From assembly GCA_029882675.1 (NCBI GenBank), contig JAOUKJ010000324.1, positions 1 to 5,224 on the forward strand: 5,224 nucleotides of DNA, given 5' to 3'. Positions 1 through 5,224 of this stretch are shown in pieces. The position numbers and the translations under genes were made by a program. The notes beneath the pieces are model-generated. The model saw nothing but the letters and a program-made list of their open reading frames with translations. It was not told the origin of the DNA and did not search any database. The first letter of the stretch is position 1. Every line of letters starts with the position of its first letter. Source of the stretch: Cyclobacteriaceae bacterium (GTDB taxonomy: Bacteria > Bacteroidota > Bacteroidia > Cytophagales > Cyclobacteriaceae).

Positions 1-1812
1 GACCCTTATATTGATTTTGTTTACCCTGAGAACCTCCCCATTGGGACTACTCTGGCTGCTTTATCAACTACTGATGCTGATTTGGGAACTATTGGTGATA
101 CTCATACTTATTCTTTTGTGACCGGAACGGGGAGTGATGATAATGCTTTGTTTGAAGTCGTAGGCAATGAAGTCAGAAACATATCACTGCTTAATTATGA
201 ACGGACAGCAGGAAGTACTTTTTATTTTCGTATCCGGACAACAGACTCTGAGAATGAAGTTTTTGAAAAGGCCTTTTCTTTACAGGTAACCAACCTAGAT
301 GAGGCCCCGTATGACCTTACTCTCTCTCCAACTCCAACTACAGTTCTGGATAACCAACCCGGAGGTACTTTTGTGGGTTCACTTCAAACGTTTGACGAGG
401 ACGCCCTAGACAGTCATACCTATACCCTGGTGTCTGGTGAAGGAGACACCGGCAATGACTTCTTTTATATTGTTGGAAGTGAACTAAAGGCAAATAAAAT
501 TTTTTATTATGCGACACAGAACATCTATTCTATTCGTATTCGTACTACAGACAATGATGATGCATCGCTGTTTTATGAGGAGGTGTTCACAATCACTGTT
601 TTACCGGAATCTAATGCTTTCCCTTCCAATATCTTTTTGAACAATACTACAGTGCCCGGCGATGCATCAACCGGCGATGTGGTCGGGGATCTTTCTACCC
701 AGGACGCCGACAACACAGTACATACCTATACATTTATTTCCGGTACGGGCGACACCGATAATGGATCATTTACCATCAGCGGTAACAAATTGTACCTCAA
801 TACCGACATTGACTTTTTTACCCAATCGTCATACAGCATTCGTATTCAGACAGACGATGGGGTGGGTGGTTTGTTTGAGAAAGCATTTACCCTTACAGTA
901 ACAGAAGTAAATGTGGCACCAACGGCCATCATACTGGCCACAGACACCATTTCGGAAGATGCTGTTTTAAACAGTGTGGTCGGTGGCCTGACAACCACCG
1001 ATGCCAATACAGGCGACACCCACACCTATTCACTGGTGGCCGGTACCGGCGACACCAACAATGCCAGTTTTGCAATAACCGGTACAGACCTGGTTACGGC
1101 TGTGGTTCTGGATTTTGAAACCCAGTCTAGCTATACTGTCCGCCTGCAAACCGATGATGGTAACGGGGGTTTATTTCAACAGGTTTTTACAATCTCACTC
1201 AACGACGTCAACGAGGCGCCCACAGACCTGGCCCTTTCCGGTCTGTCGGTGGCAGAAAAGGCCGATATTGGGACAGTTGTGGGTACGCTGGCGACAACAG
1301 ACCCGGATCTTGCATCTTCACACACTTATAGCCTGGTGGCAGGGGCCGGTGATAGCGGCAACGCTGCCTTTGCTATATCAGACAACCAGTTGCTTACGGC
1401 TGAAGTGTTTGATTACGCCACGCAGCCTGCCTATTCCATACGTATCAAGACCGATGACGGGAAAGGAGGGACTTTTGAAAAGGTATTTAGTATTGCCGTA
1501 ACCAAAGTAAACAATGTACCCACCAACCTGGCCCTGTCAGTTGCAGAAATTATGGAAAAACTGGCAACTGATACAGAAATAGGTACTTTCTCTACCATTG
1601 ATCCGGATGCCACAGACAGCCATACTTATACGCTTGTAGCAGGAGAAGGCGACACAGATAACAGTAGTTTTTCTATTTCAGGCAACAAATTACTTTCCGG
1701 GGAAGTGTTTGATTTTGCTGCGAAAAAGGTATATTCAATACGCGTACAAACAAACGATGGGCATGGGGGTACGTTAGAAAATGCGTTTACTATTAATATA
1801 CTTGAAGCGCCT
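1..1812 (+). repeat. six tandem cadherin-like repeats (protein-level)
   Basis: Anchoring on the Pro of the (E/V)-(A/V)-P linker, the units begin near bases 307, 622, 919, 1219 and 1519 and the array ends near 1810, giving periods of 315, 297, 300, 300 and 291 bases. A nearly complete first unit occupies 1-306. Each unit reads roughly: linker AP-TDLALS, an acidic entry, G-x-V-G-x-L-x-T-x-D-x-D, H-T-Y-(S/T), G-x-G-D-(T/S)-x-N-x-x-F, a (L/F)-(D/N)-(Y/F) motif, Y-x-(I/V)-R-(I/L)-x-T-(D/N)-D-G, then a final beta strand. The conserved Asp/Asn positions resemble calcium-binding sites of cadherin domains. The units are clearly homologous in protein but diverged in DNA, so the array is old rather than freshly duplicated. 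Confidence 0.85.
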
Positions 1813-3492
1813 GACACAGAAAAGCCGGTAATCGCTATCAACAGTACACCTACTGAAATGGCCAGTGGGGCTGGTCAACTGGAAGCAGTCATTTCCGTGA
1901 CCGACAATTCGGGGAGTGCAAATGTTTACTTTCATTATTGTTACATTACCCGGATCACTTATGAAAGTCCTGTTATGCTTACACAAGGCACAGATGGAAA
2001 ATATACACAAACCATCCAGGAATCCTGGTTGGCTGATGGTGCCTTGAAATATTTGTTTACGGCCATAGATTCAGCGGGGAATGAGGCCATTACAGATACT
2101 GTAGAGATAGGCCTTACGGTATCCAAAGAGGCATCGCAAAACATGGCAACAAACCTGGGTCAGGGAGGTAAAAAGGCCGATTGGAAAATGTTTTCCATTC
2201 CTTATGATCTGGCCAATAACTCTATCTCTACCATATTTGAGGATGTTTTGGGCAGCCCTGATGGGGGTAAAGCCTGGAGGGTGCTGCACTGGGACGATTC
2301 CGAAGGTAAATTCAGGGCATATAAGGAGGCCGCTGATAACTATCCTGCACTGACGGAGATCAAGCGAGGAAAGGGCTATTGGTTCAATTCCAAGAACACC
2401 ATCAATAATCTGTTGGCGGGGGCCTCAACAGGTAAAATCCTGGAAAGTAATAAAGTATTTACCTTGTCGCTGGTAGAAGGTTGGAACCAGATCGGGAATC
2501 CTTACCTTTTTGATATGGACTGGTCGTCAGTAGTGGCCACCAATGGCCATGACAACTCGAGCATCGGCAACCTTATCATTTTTAACAACAGTCAGGACAA
2601 ATTGGTGGCCTCTGCCAGTAATAAATTGGGGCCCTATGAAGGTGCCTATGTGGAAGTTAAGCAGGGTACCGGGAATATTGCATTGAAGGTGCCTATACAG
2701 GTAGGGGGGAGGTACGAAGCAGTAGAAGAAGCAGTATGGGGAAATGAAGGACTGGACAAGCCCGATTGGCAGGTGCCGCTGGTGTTGTCCTCAGATGTTT
2801 TTGTCAATACAGTGGGGGGCATCGGTATGCATTCGGCAGCGATGCAGGAACAGGATCGGTTTGATATGAACACCTTCCCCAACATGGGTGGGTTCCCTCA
2901 ATTGGTTTTTGATAGTGGACGGCCTGAAGACCGATTGACCAAAGATATCATTAATTCCAGGGAGGAACATCACTGGCAGGCCTTCATTAAGTCGGGAAGT
3001 GGCCTTCCGGTGACCATACGATGGGATAATACTCATTTCGGTGACAATTCGCAATACCTGGTTATGCATGATCCTGTGGGCAATGCTATAGTGGATATGC
3101 GTGAATCGGAAAGGTATACCTTTAACTCAGGAGAAAATATACCCCTTGGTTTTCTTTATGGAAGCAAAGAATATGTTTTTAAAGCATTGGGTCTGCATCA
3201 GGTTTTACTGGGAGCCAGTTACCCCAATCCCGCCCAAACGAAAACAATCATTCCATTTAGTTTGCCGGTTGAAAATAAAGAATACGAGGTTTCTTTAACC
3301 GTTTTCGATATGTACGGAAGGGAAACGGCCAGTATTTATCAGGGAACACTACCTTCCGGTTTTCATGAAATTGCCTGGGAACTAACCACCCCAAATGGGG
3401 AAAAAGTATCGCAGGGTATGTACATATACCGGCTGGTAGTCACCGGCAACAGCAGCAAAGAAAAATTTATAAAACGGATGATCATTAAATAA
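1..3492 (+). CDS. T9SS-sorted cadherin-like repeat surface protein (5' partial)
   Basis: This is the C-terminal 1163 residues of a large exported protein; the frame is open from base 1 and no true start is visible. In order it holds six cadherin-like repeats of about 100 residues (1-604), an Ig-like beta domain (about 605-710), a region with the SIPYD and GWNQIGNPY motifs common in T9SS cargo (about 728-900), a further conserved-looking stretch with GIGMH and DRFD (about 925-1065), and a type A sorting domain (about 1068-1163). Such proteins cross the inner membrane by Sec, cross the outer membrane by T9SS, and lose the sorting domain as they are anchored or released. Cadherin-like repeats usually bind calcium and serve in adhesion or in spacing a domain from the cell. 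No catalytic domain is seen in this part; one could lie upstream. The caspase-like gene begins 8 nt after the stop. The family assignment is secure, the ligand unknown. Confidence 0.92.
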   Translation, partial: DPYIDFVYPENLPIGTTLAALSTTDADLGTIGDTHTYSFVTGTGSDDNALFEVVGNEVRNISLLNYERTAGSTFYFRIRTTDSENEVFEKAFSLQVTNLDEAPYDLTLSPTPTTVLDNQPGGTFVGSLQTFDEDALDSHTYTLVSGEGDTGNDFFYIVGSELKANKIFYYATQNIYSIRIRTTDNDDASLFYEEVFTITVLPESNAFPSNIFLNNTTVPGDASTGDVVGDLSTQDADNTVHTYTFISGTGDTDNGSFTISGNKLYLNTDIDFFTQSSYSIRIQTDDGVGGLFEKAFTLTVTEVNVAPTAIILATDTISEDAVLNSVVGGLTTTDANTGDTHTYSLVAGTGDTNNASFAITGTDLVTAVVLDFETQSSYTVRLQTDDGNGGLFQQVFTISLNDVNEAPTDLALSGLSVAEKADIGTVVGTLATTDPDLASSHTYSLVAGAGDSGNAAFAISDNQLLTAEVFDYATQPAYSIRIKTDDGKGGTFEKVFSIAVTKVNNVPTNLALSVAEIMEKLATDTEIGTFSTIDPDATDSHTYTLVAGEGDTDNSSFSISGNKLLSGEVFDFAAKKVYSIRVQTNDGHGGTLENAFTINILEAPDTEKPVIAINSTPTEMASGAGQLEAVISVTDNSGSANVYFHYCYITRITYESPVMLTQGTDGKYTQTIQESWLADGALKYLFTAIDSAGNEAITDTVEIGLTVSKEASQNMATNLGQGGKKADWKMFSIPYDLANNSISTIFEDVLGSPDGGKAWRVLHWDDSEGKFRAYKEAADNYPALTEIKRGKGYWFNSKNTINNLLAGASTGKILESNKVFTLSLVEGWNQIGNPYLFDMDWSSVVATNGHDNSSIGNLIIFNNSQDKLVASASNKLGPYEGAYVEVKQGTGNIALKVPIQVGGRYEAVEEAVWGNEGLDKPDWQVPLVLSSDVFVNTVGGIGMHSAAMQEQDRFDMNTFPNMGGFPQLVFDSGRPEDRLTKDIINSREEHHWQAFIKSGSGLPVTIRWDNTHFGDNSQYLVMHDPVGNAIVDMRESERYTFNSGENIPLGFLYGSKEYVFKALGLHQVLLGASYPNPAQTKTIIPFSLPVENKEYEVSLTVFDMYGRETASIYQGTLPSGFHEIAWELTTPNGEKVSQGMYIYRLVVTGNSSKEKFIKRMIIK
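1813..2130 (+). other. Ig-like beta-sandwich domain within the surface protein
   Basis: Window residues about 605-710 begin with EKPVIAI after the last cadherin-like repeat and run to the segment before KEASQN. The pattern of a Pro-led first strand, VISVTDNSG, a long central part with YTQTI, and LKYLFTAIDSAGN near the end matches Ig/FN3-like domains that describe a 'change relative to zero' in many secreted bacterial proteins. It probably acts as a spacer between the repeat stalk and the T9SS-associated C-terminal region. The exact family cannot be fixed by eye. Confidence 0.6.
3202..3489 (+). other. T9SS type A C-terminal sorting domain
   Basis: Window residues about 1068-1163 form a textbook type A sorting domain. 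It opens with YPNPA (residues 1074-1078), continues with a strand ending VFDMYGRE, then a short turn LPSGFHEIAWE, then GMYIYRLVVTG, and ends KRMIIK at the stop codon. This domain is read by the outer-membrane T9SS translocon and is normally cleaved by the PorU-type sortase after export. Its presence shows that the protein is meant for the cell surface or the medium, and that the gene is intact at the 3' end. Confidence 0.95.
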
Positions 3493-3500
3493 CCAGGGCT

Positions 3501-3569
3501 ATGAAAACACATGTAAAAAGTATTACCATTATTGTGTGCCTTTGTTGTACAATATGCACTATCAACGCA
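3501..3569 (+). other. Sec signal peptide of the caspase-like protein
   Basis: Residues 1-23: a basic start (MKTHVK), a hydrophobic core SITIIVCLCCTICT and a small-residue exit INA followed by Gln, the usual context for signal peptidase I in Bacteroidota. Four Cys (13, 15, 16, 19) lie in the core, but none has a proper lipobox before it, so a lipoprotein is unlikely. Confidence 0.75.
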
Positions 3570-4370
3570 CAGGACATTACGGTTCGAACGGGGAAGTTTG
3601 AACTTGACCTGACCAAAGAAGACGAAAGGCCTACTACATCAGACGAGGTGGTGGAGGAGCGGTATCACGCATTGCTTATCGGGATTAGAGACTACGATGA
3701 CCCCAATATCAATGACCTGACCAATCCGCTGAGCGATCTACAAAGCATGTATAGTGTATTGACAGAAAAATATACTTTTAAAAAGGAAAATGTAAGGACG
3801 CTGGAAAACCCTACCCGTGAGGAAATGATAGTGGCCCTTGACCGGCTGAGCAGTGAACTGACGGACAACGACAATTTACTGATCTTTTACGCTGGTCATG
3901 GTTATTTCAATGATAAGACCAACCAGGGGTATTGGCTCCCTTCCGACGCCCAGAACATTGAATCGGGCAACACTTCAAGGTGGTTTAGAAATACCACCCT
4001 GGTGGATTATATAGGGGCCATACCCACCAAGCATACGTTGCTGATTTCAGATGCCTGTTTTAGCGGAAGTATCTTTAAAAGTCGGGCGGCCTTCAATAAT
4101 GCATCGTTGGCCTATGCCAAATTGTATCGCTTAAAAAGCCGAAAGGCCATGACCAGTGGGTCTATTGAAACGGTTTCAGACAATAGTGTCTTCCTGAAGT
4201 ATTTGCTTTCTCGTTTGACGGACAATGAAAATAAGTATGCGACTTCCGAAGAATTGTTCAGTTCGATTCGGATTGCAGTAATGAACAATAGTAGCAGTTC
4301 CCCCTTGTTTGGCGAAATACAAAATGCCGGTGATGAAGGGGGTGATTTTCTTTTTGTGAAAAGAGATTAA
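3501..4370 (+). CDS. exported caspase-family (C14/orthocaspase-like) cysteine protease
   Basis: A complete 289-residue protein. Residues 1-23 look like a Sec signal peptide with probable cleavage at INA|QD; a short acidic linker follows. The caspase p20-like core starts at HALLIGI (residues 56-62). The catalytic His is H133 in FYAGHG and the nucleophile is C186 in ISDACFSG. The p10-like part carries AMTSGSIETVSD and ends with a GDFLFV strand, as in bacterial caspase-family proteins. Asp184, two residues before the Cys, sits where metacaspases and orthocaspases place an S1-pocket Asp, which suggests cleavage after Arg or Lys rather than Asp (inference). There is no extra domain, no T9SS sorting domain and no other membrane segment, so it is probably periplasmic or released. 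The ATG is chosen because it directly precedes the signal peptide; only AGGG lies upstream, a weak ribosome site. The 8-nt gap to the surface-protein gene implies one operon. Substrate unknown. Confidence 0.9.
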   Translation: MKTHVKSITIIVCLCCTICTINAQDITVRTGKFELDLTKEDERPTTSDEVVEERYHALLIGIRDYDDPNINDLTNPLSDLQSMYSVLTEKYTFKKENVRTLENPTREEMIVALDRLSSELTDNDNLLIFYAGHGYFNDKTNQGYWLPSDAQNIESGNTSRWFRNTTLVDYIGAIPTKHTLLISDACFSGSIFKSRAAFNNASLAYAKLYRLKSRKAMTSGSIETVSDNSVFLKYLLSRLTDNENKYATSEELFSSIRIAVMNNSSSSPLFGEIQNAGDEGGDFLFVKRD

Positions 4371-4379
4371 TTAATAGAG

Positions 4380-4411
4380 AGACAGAACCACAATCAATCC
4401 TGTTTCTGTCT
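4380..4411. terminator. possible weak bidirectional terminator hairpin
   Basis: AGACAGAA (4380-4387) is the exact reverse complement of TTCTGTCT (4404-4411), an 8-bp stem with a 16-nt loop. It starts 10 nt after the stop of the caspase-like gene and lies between two convergent genes, which is where a shared terminator is expected. The stem is short, the loop large and no long T-run follows on either strand, so it may be only a weak terminator or an mRNA 3' end stabiliser. Confidence 0.4.
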
Positions 4412-4443
4412 AATTCATGGATACACCCAATGTAGGGTTTGTT

Positions 4444-4473
4444 TATACATTTAAAAGATTTAAAGACTATACA
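4444..4473. repeat. short AT-rich direct repeat around a small palindrome
   Basis: TATACA occurs at 4444-4449 and again at 4468-4473, 24 bases apart. Between the copies, TTTAAA-AGA-TTTAAA (4450-4464) can fold as a 6-bp AT-only hairpin. It lies just past the stop codon of the minus-strand gene. It could help transcription end for that gene or mark the edge of an inserted element; chance is also possible in AT-rich spacer DNA. Confidence 0.3.
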
Positions 4474-5224
4474 CTATGTAGCCAACGGTGGCCCACCCGG
4501 CACAACGACACGTTGTCTGGCATTCTTATACGTATTGTTGCGTTTGGCCGAAAACTCGGCCGTGAGGTATTCGCCCATAAAGACCGATCCGGACATTGTT
4601 TCGCCCGTAACTGTCCCTGTAAAAATAAAGGTGATGGAATCGCCCGACTGACTGTCCACGCTGCGTAACTTCACCACATCGCCTTCTACCATCCCCACGA
4701 CTTCGCGTACAGAAAAATCGCCCTGATGCAAGCCTTGCACCCAATTGCCGTCCTGCTCCAAAAGCAGGGTATGCTTGCTTTCGCTGCTGAAGAACTTTAC
4801 GGTCACCTCCCAACGGTCTCCTACGTTGACCGACGGGCTTTTTAATTCTAACGTCCGGGGTGGCCTCTTTTGTGATAAAACACCGTGGATACGGTTGGCC
4901 ACGGTTTTGTCATTACCCGGTCGCATTTGACTGGGTGTAATGTTTACCGAGGTTAATTTTTCGTCCCCACCGCTGCCAATGGCCACACGAGGGGCATTTC
5001 GGGCCAGTTCTTCGGCCAGGTCATCACCGGAGATATTCAGTTTGTTGGGATCCCAGGAAATGACGAGCCGGGGACACCGGTTGTTTAAGCCATTGGTGGG
5101 TTGCTGAACTTCGGTAGTCACCCCATCGATTTCCTTTACCTTTTTAGCAATCGTATCCATCCAGGAAAGCCATGTTTGCCATTCGGCATCGTGGTCGCGG
5201 GATATCCAGGCTTCAACTGCGGCC
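4474..5224 (-). CDS. SelA-like PLP-dependent (class V fold) enzyme, C-terminal part
   Basis: The frame is open to the right edge, so this is the last 249 residues of a longer protein; the ATG at 5160 is internal (M22), since in-frame homologous-looking residues such as RDHDAEWQTWLSW precede it. Residues about 9-118 resemble the C-terminal small domain of the SelA-like, aminotransferase-class-V-fold enzymes related to selenocysteine synthase and D-glucosaminate-6-phosphate ammonia lyase: DGVTTEV, a Pro-rich turn, LVISWDP, a helix with DDLAEEL, PRVAIG and ITPSQMRPG followed by a closing helix. The PLP lysine would lie outside the window. Residues about 119-228 are a beta-rich extension (RWEVTVKFF, LLLEQDGNWVQG, GDFSVREVVG, MSGSVFMGEYL) that I recall from the same protein group in environmental Bacteroidota and relatives. 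The last 21 or so residues look unrelated (see findings). True selenocysteine synthesis is unlikely; the substrate is unknown. The gene converges on the caspase gene. Confidence 0.8.
   Translation of the reverse strand, partial: AAVEAWISRDHDAEWQTWLSWMDTIAKKVKEIDGVTTEVQQPTNGLNNRCPRLVISWDPNKLNISGDDLAEELARNAPRVAIGSGGDEKLTSVNITPSQMRPGNDKTVANRIHGVLSQKRPPRTLELKSPSVNVGDRWEVTVKFFSSESKHTLLLEQDGNWVQGLHQGDFSVREVVGMVEGDVVKLRSVDSQSGDSITFIFTGTVTGETMSGSVFMGEYLTAEFSAKRNNTYKNARQRVVVPGGPPLAT
4502..4516. repeat. perfect 6-bp inverted repeat at the 3' end of the PLP enzyme gene
   Basis: ACAACG (4502-4507) and CGTTGT (4511-4516) are exact reverse complements separated by ACA. A second small inverted repeat, GCCA/TGGC (4481-4484 and 4489-4492), lies next to it, and the same GCCA can also pair with TGGC at 4518-4521. 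The cluster spans the final codons of the minus-strand gene, 28 nt before its stop. It is a compact, GC-rich palindromic patch beside AT-rich spacer, which suits a dispersed repeat or a transcript-end hairpin better than ordinary coding sequence. Confidence 0.45.

Noticed and set aside
82..84. TTG at 82 as the start of the surface-protein gene
   Set aside because: The frame is open from base 1 and the residues before it (such as YPENLPIGT and LSTTDAD) fit the cadherin-like repeat pattern, so the gene continues upstream.
662..1501. Plus-strand ORFs inside the cadherin-like gene in another frame
   Set aside because: They are out-of-frame shadows of the repeats, with composition unlike real proteins.
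1..1812. CRISPR array or recent tandem DNA duplication
   Set aside because: The roughly 300-base periodicity is at protein level; the DNA units are strongly diverged and coding throughout.
3501..3569. Lipoprotein signal for the caspase-like protein
   Set aside because: None of the four Cys in the signal peptide has a small residue before it together with the usual Leu at -3; INA|Q suits signal peptidase I better.
4480..4521. Integron attC-like recombination site after the minus-strand gene
   Set aside because: AAC and GTT triplets occur near paired arms, but the RYYYAAC and GTTRRRY core boxes are not matched, and no integrase or cassette array is visible.
4417..4668. Two overlapping + strand ORFs of 83 and 70 residues
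   Set aside because: They lie mainly antisense to the well-supported PLP enzyme gene, show no recognisable domain, and have no ribosome site.
5158..5160. ATG at 5160 (- strand) as the start of the PLP enzyme
   Set aside because: The frame stays open to the window edge and the upstream residues continue the helical family pattern; a PLP enzyme beginning here would lack its whole catalytic domain.

Overview
The window looks like chromosomal DNA of a Bacteroidota bacterium, probably of the Cytophagia type. The clearest sign is the first protein, which ends in a type A sorting domain of the type IX secretion system (T9SS), a system restricted to this phylum and its close relatives. Weak Shine-Dalgarno sequences and a signal peptide that appears to cleave before Gln fit the same assignment. 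No RNA gene, insertion sequence, CRISPR array or prophage gene is visible.

Layout: (1) Bases 1-3492, + strand: the 3' part of a very long gene for a secreted, probably surface-attached protein. It has six cadherin-like repeats, an Ig-like domain, a long C-terminal region typical of T9SS cargo, and the sorting domain. The reading frame is open from base 1, so the true start lies upstream. (2) Bases 3501-4370, + strand: a complete gene for an exported caspase-fold (C14-type) protease with an intact His/Cys dyad, only 8 nt after the first gene and probably co-transcribed with it. (3) Bases 4371-4473: a short AT-rich convergent gap holding a weak hairpin and a small direct repeat. (4) Bases 4474-5224, - strand: the 3' part of a gene for a SelA-like, aminotransferase-class-V-fold PLP enzyme with a C-terminal beta-rich extension; its start lies beyond the right edge.

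The surface protein and the caspase-like protease form the likely functional unit: an adhesive or matrix-like protein delivered by T9SS beside an exported protease that could process it or another envelope substrate. That link rests on gene order and export signals only. The PLP enzyme is convergent and probably belongs to a separate transcription unit. The most notable points are the adhesin-caspase gene pair, the change in motif and codon use along the cadherin-like array, and an apparently non-homologous, palindrome-containing tail at the 3' end of the PLP enzyme gene.
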